NCBI GenBank assembly: GCA_016713885.1
Contig: JADJOF010000006.1
Coordinates: 248,001 to 312,000 of the forward strand
Length of the DNA stretch: 64,000 nucleotides
Direction of reading: 5' to 3'
Source of the DNA: Bdellovibrionales bacterium
GTDB taxonomy: Bacteria > Bdellovibrionota > Bdellovibrionia > Bdellovibrionales > JAMPXM01
A program made the position numbers and the translations under genes. Positions 8,401 through 18,050 of the stretch are shown here, one piece after another (position 1 is the first letter of the stretch; every line of letters starts with the position of its first letter). A model generated the notes under the pieces. It saw only the letters and a list, made by a program, of their open reading frames with translations, was not told the origin of the DNA and searched no databases.

Positions 8401-11031
8401 CTTTGCGTCGACAGTGAAAGTTCCAACGCTCGAAGCTGAGCCGTAGCTACCAGCACTAACGGCCGTGGTTGCGAGAGTCGGGTTTGGATACGTGCCTGCG
8501 AGGTCGCCGCCGGCTGAGCCATTGGGTGCACGTGAGTTTGAAAGACGAGCGTCGGTGGCTTGAACAACAGTTGATGCAGTAGTTCCACCGTCGGCAGCGA
8601 GTATGACCGCACCTTTTGCAGCGGTCGTCGCGTCGCTAATTCCAATGATCGGGTCAAGGGCCGTTCCGGTATTGACGATGGGAGCCGTGACGCCAACCGA
8701 TGCGACAACTCCAGCAGCACCGGCGTCGTTTGAACAAACCCAGCGTGAATTGGTGTTATCCCATTTTAAAACTTGTTGATCGGTACAAGCGACATTATTT
8801 GGAGCGTAGGTCATGTATTTGCCAGCAGCGCTGACCATTTGATCTGGAGCAATTGCAATCGCTGTTGATGCGGCAGTGGTTAGGCGACCTTGAGCGTCGA
8901 CGGTGAATGTTCCAACACTTGAAGCTGAGCCGTAGCTGCCAGCAGCAACCGCGGTGTTTGCAAGGTTAAGTGTGGCATCGCCAGAAGCAGCGCCACCGCT
9001 AAGACCTGTGCCTGCGATGACGTTTGTGATATCACCTGTACCAGAAGAATCAGACATACACTCAAACTGTGTGTTGGCCGCAATCCATTTTAAAACCTGA
9101 CCATCGGCACAAGTTTCGCTCTTCACGTTGTTGCCTTGAATTCTTAAGGCGTTGCCGAAACGCGAGTCATCGCCTGCGGCAACGGTTCCAGCCGTTGTAC
9201 CGACGTTCAGAAGAGCTGCTCCGCCAAGACCTGAAACCTGAGTGTTGGCAATTGCGATGTTCGCGCAAGTGAACGTGTCGGTGAGCGAAGACCAGGTGAG
9301 CGTTTGCGAAGCCGCACACGAAGCGGAGCCAGCGAACTGCTGCGCACCTGCGGCTGTTAGTAAGCTTCCAACAGAGAAGTTGGCTGCTGCCCAATCGGCA
9401 CCGCCATAGCGCAAAACCTGACCTGTAACAGGAGCTGCGGCGTTAATAGCAACGCCTTGGATTTTTGCGACAGCTGGATTTGGATACGTACCGCTAAGGT
9501 CTCCACCAGCTGTGCCAGTGGGCGGTGCGCCAGTGGCTGCAATCGTCACAGTGCCCACACCATGCGTAACAGAAACACCGGTACCTGCGGTCACGGTTTT
9601 ATATTCGGCCGCAGCACCTGCCGCGTTCATTCCAAGAACTTGGTTTGCGGTACCGCCAGCGGTGAGGCCGGTACCACCTTTAGTAAAATCAACAACAGGA
9701 AGTTGTGCGAGTGTGGCGGTTCCAGAAATATCGCTAAACGCCGGTGCACCTAAACCCATCACCACCCAAGCGGTGCCGCTATCTCGATATATTTTCTGAG
9801 TATCGTAGGCGTAGTACACACGTCCAGCGGTACCGAAGGCGGGCTTTCCGGCATCAAGACCCGATTGCATCGATGGTACAGTACCGGCGTTCATCACAGC
9901 ATCAGTGATGCCGTAACCAGCAAGTGTGGTCGGTGTGCCGCTTGTGATCTTCGACCATGGGATTGCCGGGATGTCATTTGAAACTAAAGCACGAAATGTG
10001 GGAGCGCCGGTGGATCCATCGGGCGCTGCAAGAACCTTGTTTGTCGTTTGGTTGGCCCAGGCGACTGCAATCGTTCCGCTCGATGTGACCGGAGCACCAG
10101 TCACACTTAACTCTGCAGGGGCTGTGAAGCCGACACTGGTAACGGAGCCGCCACCCGTGCCAAGCGTTTCAGTGGTTCCCACGCCAGTGCGATATTTTAG
10201 TTTATTGTCAGAAGTATCATACCAAATAGAACCCTGAGTCGGTGCCGTTGGAGCTCCTGTATAAACCGGAAGCTGAGCGCCGCCTGTTGTTGAACGAACA
10301 TAGTTCGTATTTGTTCCATCAACCAAAGCGGTCAGAGCATTAAAGCGAGCGGAGCTTGAAAAGAGATTCTCTAAATTTGTCTGCGAGAGAACATTGGGAG
10401 CGGTGGTGTTGACTTGAAGAACGTTTGAAGCGCGAAGCCCCTGCAATGTTTCGGCACGTTCGGCCACCACGGCGTTTGGAACGGAGTCGATCGTAAGATC
10501 GGGCGAAAGAAGGCGTTCTGCTCCGCCCATTGAAGACGGCGCAATACGAATTCGAACAAATCTTCGTTTGCCTCCGACGGCCGCAATTGAACACGGCGTA
10601 CCATCGGCCACGGCTTTACCTGAAACTCCGCCGAGGTTCTGAAAAATCTGGGCCATTGTGTTGGCTGAGTCACCTGTCGCAGAGCGTTTTACGGCCCCAA
10701 TGTCTGAGCCGACTTGAATTGAGAAATACCCATCCGAAGACGTGGTATTAACAGACTGTGTCTCTTCATAGAGAGAACAGATTTTATCCTCATCAAGGAT
10801 TTGAATACGAAAAGTGACATTCGAGTCTTTAAGAGATGTTGTTGAAGCGGCGTTGCCAAAGAGCCGTCCGTCGAGCGTAAAGGATTGAGGAACGTCGTTT
10901 GCGAATGCCTTCGGCATTGAGCCGAGGACTGCAAACAGACTCACGATCAGAAAGCTGATCGTTGACCATTTGTTTGGTCGGTAACGGCCACGAAGCTCGA
11001 CTTGTTCAAACTGTATATTAACGTTCCGCAT
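5500..11031 (-). CDS. Giant phage-tail-fibre-like secreted surface protein
   Basis: The ATG at 11031 gives 1843 residues; a GTG at 11079 would add 16. A signal peptide follows a basic lead (hydrophobic core FLIVSLFAVLG, cut after KAFA). After a globular N-terminal domain (about 45-190) the protein is built of repeats: GDLSGTYPNP-x-VAKIQG units, three long units containing APDQMVSAAGKYMTY, and YYNTGNVGIGT-x-SP-x-KLHV units. These resemble tail-fibre and endosialidase-type stalks; similar proteins are abundant in Bdellovibrio and assumed to be extracellular fibres. The C-terminus (about the last 90 residues) is a compact domain ending NWDCYVTWSTGFQ. No chaperone-type autocleavage domain, autotransporter barrel or sorting signal is evident. 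No phage genes surround it. Confidence 0.8.
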   Translation of the reverse strand: MRNVNIQFEQVELRGRYRPNKWSTISFLIVSLFAVLGSMPKAFANDVPQSFTLDGRLFGNAASTTSLKDSNVTFRIQILDEDKICSLYEETQSVNTTSSDGYFSIQVGSDIGAVKRSATGDSANTMAQIFQNLGGVSGKAVADGTPCSIAAVGGKRRFVRIRIAPSSMGGAERLLSPDLTIDSVPNAVVAERAETLQGLRASNVLQVNTTAPNVLSQTNLENLFSSSARFNALTALVDGTNTNYVRSTTGGAQLPVYTGAPTAPTQGSIWYDTSDNKLKYRTGVGTTETLGTGGGSVTSVGFTAPAELSVTGAPVTSSGTIAVAWANQTTNKVLAAPDGSTGAPTFRALVSNDIPAIPWSKITSGTPTTLAGYGITDAVMNAGTVPSMQSGLDAGKPAFGTAGRVYYAYDTQKIYRDSGTAWVVMGLGAPAFSDISGTATLAQLPVVDFTKGGTGLTAGGTANQVLGMNAAGAAAEYKTVTAGTGVSVTHGVGTVTIAATGAPPTGTAGGDLSGTYPNPAVAKIQGVAINAAAPVTGQVLRYGGADWAAANFSVGSLLTAAGAQQFAGSASCAASQTLTWSSLTDTFTCANIAIANTQVSGLGGAALLNVGTTAGTVAAGDDSRFGNALRIQGNNVKSETCADGQVLKWIAANTQFECMSDSSGTGDITNVIAGTGLSGGAASGDATLNLANTAVAAGSYGSASSVGTFTVDAQGRLTTAASTAIAIAPDQMVSAAGKYMTYAPNNVACTDQQVLKWDNTNSRWVCSNDAGAAGVVASVGVTAPIVNTGTALDPIIGISDATTAAKGAVILAADGGTTASTVVQATDARLSNSRAPNGSAGGDLAGTYPNPTLATTAVSAGSYGSASSVGTFTVDAKGRLTAAASTAIAIAPDQMVSAAGKYMTYAPNNVACSDQEILKWDNTNTRWVCGTDSNAGGDITDVVAGTGLSGGATSGSATLNLANTAVTAGSYGSASSVGTFTVDAQGRLTAAASTAIAIAPDQMVSAAGKYMTYAPNNVACSDQQVLKWDNTNSRWTCANDAGAAGVVASVSVTAPVVNTGTATNPIIGVDDATTAAKGLVQLAADGGTTASTVVQATDSRLSNSRAPNGAASGDLSGTYPAPAVAKIQGVAVNATAPSTGQVLRYGGTEWAAANFSVGSLLTAAGAQQFAGSASCAASQTLTWSSLTDTFTCTNISGLAAGVISSGTIASARLGSGTADSTTYLRGDGTWTAPPTGQWTTTVNDIYYNTGNVGIGTNSPTAKLHVNSPNGDNPTAHIAKIVNSDTTQGEGHGLLIKAGGYQEDTVLNVEKLGGANLFSVLGNGAVSIGNTSNVTPDSLQIYSQTPNPFFKLTLTGTTTHTFSSGGTGNKDLIYANDSTGNFLFSTGNVGINTAAPDTKLHVVGTSGTTLKIVDGNQAAGKVLTSDANGVASWSTPSGTTQWTTSASDIYYNTGNVGIGIATPTNKLQVTGSAAGASFTGMMIANTAGGIGSSAELRFAVGNNGSGGLTGGIANYSDTASQAGLSFSTYDSSTSEKMRITGPGNVGIGNTNPSSILDISGAYTQRGMAAPAVSNSGEGRIYFDSTANKFKVSQHGGGYVDLVPSGGGVGGSGTSGKIPKFTASGTIGDSLLADTGSVVTVESNLSLEGAGAGGHSYITNTATSNISLVTDNANLVVISTGSVQANVASAGAFNVAAPGNTTLTLNSGGGANLWSMTTDYTANGNLNISQTAGTQGSVIANRSIASTTNPIASGAAIDLSTSNTHTLASVGGSAITLSNMVDGGVYNIAIEDTTSRTYTFSGCTNSYYKPANAATTASTRTIYGVMTVKKGANWDCYVTWSTGFQ
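7921..9040 (-). repeat. Three long tandem-like repeats inside the tail-fibre gene
   Basis: Copies start near 7921, 8245 and 8733 and each spans roughly 290-300 bases. They encode a unit with VLKWDNTNSRWVC, then YMTYAPNNVAC, GSYGSASSVGTFTVDA and SGDATLNLANTAV-like segments (order on the plus strand). The copies differ at many third positions, so they are old, not freshly duplicated. Other parts of the unit (DGGTTASTVVQATD, RAPNG) recur around them. Confidence 0.75.
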
Positions 11032-11100
11032 GTCTGACTCTTCGGCACTTGTTTGCACGTTCTTAATGGTCCTTCTCACCTTGATACAGGACTTTTGAAT

Positions 11101-11113
11101 TCTCAGTTTGAGA
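11101..11113. promoter_or_regulatory. Weak copy of the TGTCTC-N5-GAGACA palindrome
   Basis: TCTC-AGTTT-GAGA keeps the inner four bases of each arm and the same AGTTT spacer as the copy at 5445. The outer bases differ. It lies in the short gap between the divergent tail-fibre gene and the first giant adhesin-like gene, 24 bases before the latter's ATG. Confidence 0.35.
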
Positions 11114-11136
11114 TGGTCTGAAACGGAACGAAATAA

Positions 11137-14100
11137 ATGTTAAATAACGGCCATCATATAGTCGATAAGCATGGGGCCGGAAGGTACTTTGAGGAGAACG
11201 TTATCGGATTAAAGCGTCTACCACTGACATTCTTTCTGTTCTGCTTTGCGGTACTGACGCAATTCAGTCAGGCGCAGCACATGCTATTTCATCTGCTTGG
11301 CGCAGGTGAACCGATCGCGAACTTTTCCACGACATCACAAACGTTCGCCGAAAGCGCCGGAGTTTGGTCAGATTGGTCTTCGAATCTTAGCGCTTGGACA
11401 AAGCGTCGACAGGTTTTAGTCGATGGAGTGGGCGGTGCGCTCACCGATTTCCCGGTGATGATTAAGCTTGATTCAACCCGCATCGATTACGGGCAAGTAC
11501 AGTCTGCGGCTCAGGACCTCCGTTTTACAAACGACGCGGGAACGCTTCTTTCGTATGAAATTGAGAAATGGGATGCAGCAGGAACATCGGTTGTGTGGGT
11601 GAAGGTGCCGACACTTTCGGCGTATCCGACAAAGAGTTCGATCTGGATGTACTATGGCAACGCCTCAGCGATCGATGCGCAGTCGGCTACGACGTGGGAT
11701 ACGAGCTTTGCGAAAGTCATGCACTTAAATGGCACAACGGGCTCGATCGGTAGCGGCGCTGCGGTTCCGTCGGCTGTGGGCGTGGCTGGTACTGCTAACA
11801 ATGGCGGTAGTGGGATGAGCTACGCTGCGGGCCAAATCGCCAACGGCGTTGTGCTGGATGGTGCGGACGATTGGATCAACATTGGCTCTGATGCGAGTTT
11901 GAACTTTGGCGCGAATGCACCGCTGACAGTATCGGTTTTCTTTAAGACGACGGACACGTCGGGTCCGCTTGTGAATTTTCGGGACTTGGTGACCGGTTCT
12001 CCGATTGTGGGACTTTATATCGGAAATAACGGTGCCAGTGCGCAGTACGGAATGGTAAACGTTATTCTACGTGATGACAGTGGTTCGACCTATGCGCAGA
12101 TTGCCGGACCGACAATTAATGATGACCTCTGGCATCACCTTGTCTTAAGTCGAAATGCGGGTTCGTCTATTAGCCTATACGTTGACGGCGTAAGCTACGG
12201 AACAGCCGCCGGCGCCAGTACCGGCGGTGCAATCACCACAACACAGAAAGCCATTGGAGCCGACCGGTATTGGGTCACCTACGGTAATAACTCAGTTGGC
12301 GAGCGCTTCTTTGCTGGGGCAGTTGACCAGCTTGAAGTGTCGACGACTCAGCGTTCTGCGGATTGGATTCAGGCCACCTACTTGTCCGCTCGCGATGAGC
12401 TAACGACGTTCCGTAGCGAAGAAACGCCGACCTCGGGCGCAGCAATCATAACCGTTCAACTCAACACTTCGGCCACAACTACCATTACGATTCCCTATAC
12501 GGTGAGTGGTACGGCAGCCGCTGGAACTGATCATTCGCGCGTAAGCGGTAATCTTGTGATCAACGGTGGAAGTTCAAGCGGAAGTCTCAACACTTACGTT
12601 CTTCGCGATAACCTTGCCGAAGGCAGCGAAACTGCGATTTTGACATTAGGTGCTCCGACAGGAGCTTCTCTTGGGCCTGATACTGTTCATACGGTGACGA
12701 TCACCGATGAAGTGCTTTCACCCCCCGATGCCGTGGATGACAGCATCAACGTTACAAACTTTAGTGCTGTGACGATTCCTGTTCTTGCAAACGACACGGA
12801 CGCGAATGGCGACACGCTCACGATTACATCGTTCACGGCACCGTCGGCAGGAACCGCGGTGCGTGTTGGGCAAACGATTCGCTACACACCGACGCAGGAT
12901 TTTCCAGCGACGGACTCATTTACCTATACGATTAGCGATGGTCGCGGCGGCACCGATACGGCAACGGTGACGTTGAATTATCAGATTCCATTCACGTGGA
13001 TTGGTAGCGGAGCTGACGCGAATTGGACAACGACCGCGAACTGGCTTGGCGGAACTGTGCCAGGCGCAAGTAATACGGCCTATTTCAACAACCAGTGTAC
13101 GACGTATTGCAATCCGTCCATCAACGGCAACGTTTCGGTTGCGGGCCTTAGGATGAACACAAGTTTTAGCGGGACGATCGCTCAGAACAACACAAATACC
13201 ATCACGATTGGAACGAGTGGGTGGACTCAGCGCGCGGGAACGTTCACCGGCGGAAATTCGGCGATCACGCATAACGGGCCGTTTGTGATGAACGGTGGTA
13301 CGTTCACTTCGACGTCGGGTACGTATATGATGTCGAACGACTTTACGATCACTGCGGGTACTTTTAATCACGGCGGAGGAACGCTGCGGTTTGAAAATGC
13401 GTCAGCCGTGCAGACCTATTACATTAATGTTTCAAGCACCATTGCACTTCAGAACCTTCAGGTGTCTGGAGGTCAATCGGGCTCGAACAGTGCTAAGATT
13501 TGGAATCTTCAGACCGGATCGTTTGACGTTCTTGGGACATTCCGAATGGGGCGTACCACGGGTGGCTCGACCGGTTCAATTAATCTGTATACAGGAACGG
13601 TCTATGTAAAAGGCAATATCGTTCTTGATCCGGCGAACCTTGGCTACGGTAACCAGCCGGCGGCGAGCGGTGGAGGATCTGCGACATTGGTTGTAAACGG
13701 TACCGGCGCGCAGACGTTTGCATCGGCATCGGGCGGTTCGCTACCGAATCTTCAGTTGAATAAGTCGTCTGGAACGTTTGGGCCTGCGGATGGAACGGCG
13801 AACTCGTTTATGGTGAATTCACTCACATTAACTGCGGGCTCGATGACGGCGCCGTCGGGCTCGCTCACCGTGAACCAAGATTTTGTGCAGAGTGCGGGAA
13901 CGACGTTCACTCACAACGGCGGAACGTTGGTTTTTGATAACTATGGTGAAGGAAGTGCTGGGGGGAGCTCATCGGTCACGACATCAGGGACACTTTCTGT
14001 TAACAATCTCACGATTGCAGGAGGTCGTCCCGGAAGTGCGACGTCCTGGACCTGGAATCTGGCTGCTGCCAATTTTGATGTCGCCGCGAACCTTTCGCTT

Positions 14101-17100
14101 ATGCGAACGACGGGAACCGGAGCGCTCAATAGCAATGGCGGCTCGATCACGGTCGCTGGCAGCATCAGTACGACGACGGCATTTGCCGGAGGAACGACTG
14201 CGATCACAGCGACTGGAACAGCGGCGCAATCGCTTTCTCAGGCGGCGTCCACTGTCATTCCTGGAGCGACACTCACTGCTAATAAAGCCAGTGGCACGAT
14301 TGCGCAAACAGCGGCCACGGCTTTGAGTACAGCAGGACAGAGTCTTACGGTTTCAAGCGGTGTGTACAATATGGCGGGCTTTTCGCTTGCCGTGAATAGC
14401 GTGCTGACGGTTTCAAGTGGTGCGAAGCTTCTTTGTAATGGTGGCACGCTGACCTACGGTAGCGCTTCGATTGCGGGCGAAGTCTCCTGCGGCCCTTCGG
14501 CTGGTATCACATGGACCGGTCTGGCCGGCGACGGACTTTGGAGTACGGCTGGAAATTGGACCAACAACACGATTCCTGGCGCAAGCGATATCGCGTACTT
14601 CAATGGAAGCTGTACGAACTGTAACGCCACGGTCAATAGTGCTATCAGCGTAAAGGGTATCGTGATGGCGAGCTCTTACACTGGCACGATCACGCAAAGT
14701 AACACGATGACGCTTGGCGCGAGCGGGTGGTCGGTTGCCGGTGGAGCATTTGTCGGTGGCAGTTCGGCGATCACGATAACAGGTTCGTTTGTCCAAAGTG
14801 GCGGAACATTCACTTCGACAAGTGCCACGATCACAACGATCACCGGAGCATGGACAGTCAGTGGTGGTACCTTCAATCACGGCAGTGGCACAGTTAAGAT
14901 CAACAACGGCTCAAGCAACTATCATCAAGCTCTCACGCCAGGAACTGCGAATTACAACAACGTCTACATCGACGGCTGGGGCTCAACTCATGCGTTGACA
15001 GGAACGTGGAACGTCACCGGAACGCTCACGGTCGGCGAGGGTTACGGCGGAAATCTCAACGGTGGAACCATTCTTGCGACTGGAAATGTGAATTTCGTTA
15101 ACAAAGGGTACAATGGAACAACGCTGATTAAGCTTGTCGGTTCGACAAGTCAGACGGTGACAAGTGTGAGCACCGCATTTTCTCCAGCTTTTGAAATCGA
15201 TTCGACGGGTGGGACGGTTACGTTTTCTGGCTATGTGAACATGAGCAATTCGTACAAGTACACAGCTGGAACTGTTGATACTGGAACAAGTACGATCGCA
15301 TTCCGGCGCGACGATTGTAGTCCAACATCCGTAACGCCAGGTGCGATCAACTATTACAACATTACTTTTGATGGCTATTGTAGTTTTCAAACAATTACGG
15401 GCACATTGACCGTCAACGGAACGCTGACGTTTGATGATACCTACAGTGCTGGCGGCGGAATTAGCGGTGGAACTATAGTCGCAAACGGCCCCGTGACTTC
15501 CCTCGGCTTCGGAAAAGGCGGCGGGACTACGCTTTTGAAAATCGGAGGATCGGGAAATCAAACGATCACCGGTGTTTCAACGTCGAGGTTTCCGATATTT
15601 GAAATCGCGTCAACCGGAGGAGTGGTGACACTTGCCGGGACATTGCGATTCGCAAAAAATTTCACGTATACGTCGGGAACGATTGACGGCGGAACATCGA
15701 CACTGGCCTTTTACGGCTATGGCGGTGGAGCGACCGGTACAATTACGAGTACGGCGGCAGCGACATTCAACAATCTGACGTTCGATGGCTATGGCGGGAA
15801 CTGGACGATCGCGGGTACCGTTGCGGTGGGCGGCACGCTATCGTTGGCTGATACTTCCTCAGGTTGGGGGCATAGCTTAACGGGCGGAACGATTCTCGCC
15901 TACGGCAATGTGACTTCAAGTGCTGAAGGAATGCAGGGAACAACCAATATTCGCGTTGTCGGCTCGGTCAACCAAACAGTTTCGGGCACCACACCCGGCT
16001 GGATGCCGAGCCTTGAGATTGCGTCGACCGGCGGAACAGTCACGCTGGCGGGTACTATGTACATCGCTAGAAACTATGTTTATACAGCCGGTACATTGGA
16101 TCCGAGCACGTCGACTTTGGTCACGAATGGCAACGGAGGAACAGCTTCTTTCACGCCCGGGCCGGCCAGCTACAACAATGTGATCTTGGCCGCCGACACC
16201 GTTGTCTACACGGTGACGGGTACTCTTAACGTGAACGGTACGCTCGCCTTTAACAGTTCATCTTCATCTCCTCCTGCAACTTATAACGGAGGAGCTATTG
16301 TTGCGAGTGGAAACGTCGCTTTCTCATCGAGTGGCGCGTTGGGTACGACGACTCTGACATTTGCTGGAAGTACGAATACGACGTTGAGTGCCGGTGCGGG
16401 GGCATTTCTATTGGATAGTTCTTGGATAGCGAACAAAACCGTCGGCGCAAAAGTTACGATGCTGAACAACGTGACGTTGGGCCGTACCGGGCAAGATTTG
16501 ACGATAGCGGGTGGAACACTTGACCTCGGTGGTTACACGTTGTCGGTTGTCGACACATTGACGGTGAACAGCGGCACGACGTTGAAGTGTAGCGGTGGGT
16601 CGTTCTCCAATGGAATACTCTCCAATAGCGGAACGATTAACTGTCCTGGATATTCGACGTATGAGTTCAACTGGACAGGAGCGGGTGGAAACAGCAACTG
16701 GGATACCGCGGCGAATTGGGCTGGCGGCAATGTCCCTGGTGCGAGTGATACGCCGGCTTTCCAAGACACTTATTGTGGCGCAAATTGCAACGCGACGATG
16801 AATGCCGCAGTCAATATTCGGGGCTTGCAGATGCTCAGTCCCTATACGGGAACGATCACTCAAGCTTCTGGCTCGACGGTGACAGTTGGACTCACCGGAT
16901 GGACGCAAGCCGCGGGAACGTTTGCGGGCAGCGACGCCGCGGTCACCATCGGCGGAGTGTTCTTGTTGTCGGGTGGAACATTCACGGCTCCGTCGAGCAC
17001 AGTGTCAGTTGACGGCACGTATACAGTCTCGGGCGCGGGAACATTTACGGCGGGTACTTCGACCGTGCAGTTTACAGGTTCGGGCACACGAACAATTACA

Positions 17101-18030
17101 CCGGGAACCGGCACTTACAACAATGTGACGTTTCCAGCCCAGACCCTTTGCTATGGCTATGCTCTTGGTGGTGCGACTTTGAAGGTTGGCGGCTTACTTA
17201 CAGTCAACGCAAGAAATCATTGCGGGCCGGTTCCATTGCTTGATAACGGCACGGTCGAGGCATATGGGGATGTGGTCGTTGGGACTCATGGTCTGAACGG
17301 CACGGCATCGATCGTACTGAAGGGGAATGTCGCAGGCCAGACAGTGACTGGCGTTACAGGAGCATCGATTCCCAACCTACAAATTGCCGCCGGCGCGAAC
17401 AACGTGACATTGAGTGGAACGATCGATGTATTCGGCAACTATATCGTGACGTCGGTCGGAACATTGACATTGACCGGAACGACGCTTCGATTTGTCGGAA
17501 CGGGTGCGGCGACAATCACGCCGGGCACACATATGTATAACAACGTTTCAATTCCATTTCTCAATGCGTGTAACTCATGGAATCTGGGCGGCGGCACGCT
17601 CAATGTCGGCGGTGCGCTTGTTGTTGCGGGAAGCAGCTGGTGTAGCGGTATTGCCCGAGCATTGGATAATGGAACGGTGAAGGCCTATGGTTCTGTCGAT
17701 TTGTCCCAGGCGTTTCAGGGCGGAACGGGTGTGATTCTTGTTGCAGGAAATTCTGGTGGCCAGACCGTGACCGGTGGAGCGACGAGCCAGGTCTCGAAGT
17801 TGAACTTTGACACGGGCTCGTATGCGGCGACATTGAGTGGTGCGGTGAAGGCGACGACATCGTCGAATGTGGCAACGGGATCAGTCGCGCTTGCCAACAG
17901 CTCATCATCGTTTAATACGCTCGCCCTTACTTTGAACGGTCGCACTTTCACGAAAAATGGTGGAGCTTTGACCGTGAACAGCGTGCTGGCGGGTACGGGT
18001 TCGCTCTTTGGCGGAACCGTCGCGCCATAG
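11137..18030 (+). CDS. Giant adhesin-like surface protein 1 (DUF2341-LamG-Calx-beta-cadherin-like, beta-strand repeats)
   Basis: This protein of 2297 residues has a signal peptide near residues 27-46 (LTFFLFCFAVLTQFSQA). Domains in order: DUF2341 at about 94-188 (FPVMIKLDSTRIDY, WMYYGNAS); a LamG/concanavalin-like domain at about 240-420 (DDLWHHLVLSRN, LYVDGVSYG); a Calx-beta-like domain at about 434-526; a cadherin-like domain at about 531-616 (PVLANDTDANGD); then some 1680 residues of beta-strand repeats. Three modules start with W-x-G-x(6-8)-W-x-T-x2-NW and carry a Cys pair, at 619, 1124 and 1844. Such proteins are usually surface adhesins. No autotransporter barrel, LPXTG, PEP-CTERM or T9SS signal is visible at the C-terminus (GSLFGGTVAP). 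Exact secretion route and ligand are unknown. Confidence 0.85.
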   Translation: MLNNGHHIVDKHGAGRYFEENVIGLKRLPLTFFLFCFAVLTQFSQAQHMLFHLLGAGEPIANFSTTSQTFAESAGVWSDWSSNLSAWTKRRQVLVDGVGGALTDFPVMIKLDSTRIDYGQVQSAAQDLRFTNDAGTLLSYEIEKWDAAGTSVVWVKVPTLSAYPTKSSIWMYYGNASAIDAQSATTWDTSFAKVMHLNGTTGSIGSGAAVPSAVGVAGTANNGGSGMSYAAGQIANGVVLDGADDWINIGSDASLNFGANAPLTVSVFFKTTDTSGPLVNFRDLVTGSPIVGLYIGNNGASAQYGMVNVILRDDSGSTYAQIAGPTINDDLWHHLVLSRNAGSSISLYVDGVSYGTAAGASTGGAITTTQKAIGADRYWVTYGNNSVGERFFAGAVDQLEVSTTQRSADWIQATYLSARDELTTFRSEETPTSGAAIITVQLNTSATTTITIPYTVSGTAAAGTDHSRVSGNLVINGGSSSGSLNTYVLRDNLAEGSETAILTLGAPTGASLGPDTVHTVTITDEVLSPPDAVDDSINVTNFSAVTIPVLANDTDANGDTLTITSFTAPSAGTAVRVGQTIRYTPTQDFPATDSFTYTISDGRGGTDTATVTLNYQIPFTWIGSGADANWTTTANWLGGTVPGASNTAYFNNQCTTYCNPSINGNVSVAGLRMNTSFSGTIAQNNTNTITIGTSGWTQRAGTFTGGNSAITHNGPFVMNGGTFTSTSGTYMMSNDFTITAGTFNHGGGTLRFENASAVQTYYINVSSTIALQNLQVSGGQSGSNSAKIWNLQTGSFDVLGTFRMGRTTGGSTGSINLYTGTVYVKGNIVLDPANLGYGNQPAASGGGSATLVVNGTGAQTFASASGGSLPNLQLNKSSGTFGPADGTANSFMVNSLTLTAGSMTAPSGSLTVNQDFVQSAGTTFTHNGGTLVFDNYGEGSAGGSSSVTTSGTLSVNNLTIAGGRPGSATSWTWNLAAANFDVAANLSLMRTTGTGALNSNGGSITVAGSISTTTAFAGGTTAITATGTAAQSLSQAASTVIPGATLTANKASGTIAQTAATALSTAGQSLTVSSGVYNMAGFSLAVNSVLTVSSGAKLLCNGGTLTYGSASIAGEVSCGPSAGITWTGLAGDGLWSTAGNWTNNTIPGASDIAYFNGSCTNCNATVNSAISVKGIVMASSYTGTITQSNTMTLGASGWSVAGGAFVGGSSAITITGSFVQSGGTFTSTSATITTITGAWTVSGGTFNHGSGTVKINNGSSNYHQALTPGTANYNNVYIDGWGSTHALTGTWNVTGTLTVGEGYGGNLNGGTILATGNVNFVNKGYNGTTLIKLVGSTSQTVTSVSTAFSPAFEIDSTGGTVTFSGYVNMSNSYKYTAGTVDTGTSTIAFRRDDCSPTSVTPGAINYYNITFDGYCSFQTITGTLTVNGTLTFDDTYSAGGGISGGTIVANGPVTSLGFGKGGGTTLLKIGGSGNQTITGVSTSRFPIFEIASTGGVVTLAGTLRFAKNFTYTSGTIDGGTSTLAFYGYGGGATGTITSTAAATFNNLTFDGYGGNWTIAGTVAVGGTLSLADTSSGWGHSLTGGTILAYGNVTSSAEGMQGTTNIRVVGSVNQTVSGTTPGWMPSLEIASTGGTVTLAGTMYIARNYVYTAGTLDPSTSTLVTNGNGGTASFTPGPASYNNVILAADTVVYTVTGTLNVNGTLAFNSSSSSPPATYNGGAIVASGNVAFSSSGALGTTTLTFAGSTNTTLSAGAGAFLLDSSWIANKTVGAKVTMLNNVTLGRTGQDLTIAGGTLDLGGYTLSVVDTLTVNSGTTLKCSGGSFSNGILSNSGTINCPGYSTYEFNWTGAGGNSNWDTAANWAGGNVPGASDTPAFQDTYCGANCNATMNAAVNIRGLQMLSPYTGTITQASGSTVTVGLTGWTQAAGTFAGSDAAVTIGGVFLLSGGTFTAPSSTVSVDGTYTVSGAGTFTAGTSTVQFTGSGTRTITPGTGTYNNVTFPAQTLCYGYALGGATLKVGGLLTVNARNHCGPVPLLDNGTVEAYGDVVVGTHGLNGTASIVLKGNVAGQTVTGVTGASIPNLQIAAGANNVTLSGTIDVFGNYIVTSVGTLTLTGTTLRFVGTGAATITPGTHMYNNVSIPFLNACNSWNLGGGTLNVGGALVVAGSSWCSGIARALDNGTVKAYGSVDLSQAFQGGTGVILVAGNSGGQTVTGGATSQVSKLNFDTGSYAATLSGAVKATTSSNVATGSVALANSSSSFNTLALTLNGRTFTKNGGALTVNSVLAGTGSLFGGTVAP
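12361..12990 (+). repeat. 630-bp block nearly identical to 19232-19861 in the neighbouring paralogue
   Basis: The end of the LamG region, the Calx-beta and the cadherin-like domains are almost the same at DNA level in both giant genes, colinear and without length change. Differences are scattered and mostly synonymous. The LamG cores upstream and the beta-repeats downstream are far less similar, so this block looks homogenised by gene conversion or recently duplicated. Confidence 0.8.
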
Positions 18031-18050
18031 CGAGATTTGTTGTTGAGAAG

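Noticed and set aside
5500..11031. Prophage remnant because of the tail-fibre-like protein
   Set aside because: No integrase, capsid, terminase, lysis or other tail genes are nearby, and the protein has a signal peptide.
13984..14880. Long antisense ORFs inside the giant adhesin genes
   Set aside because: They are rich in Arg/Ser/Thr, have no starts with ribosome-binding sites, and mirror the repeated Gly/Thr codons of the sense strand; they are shadows.
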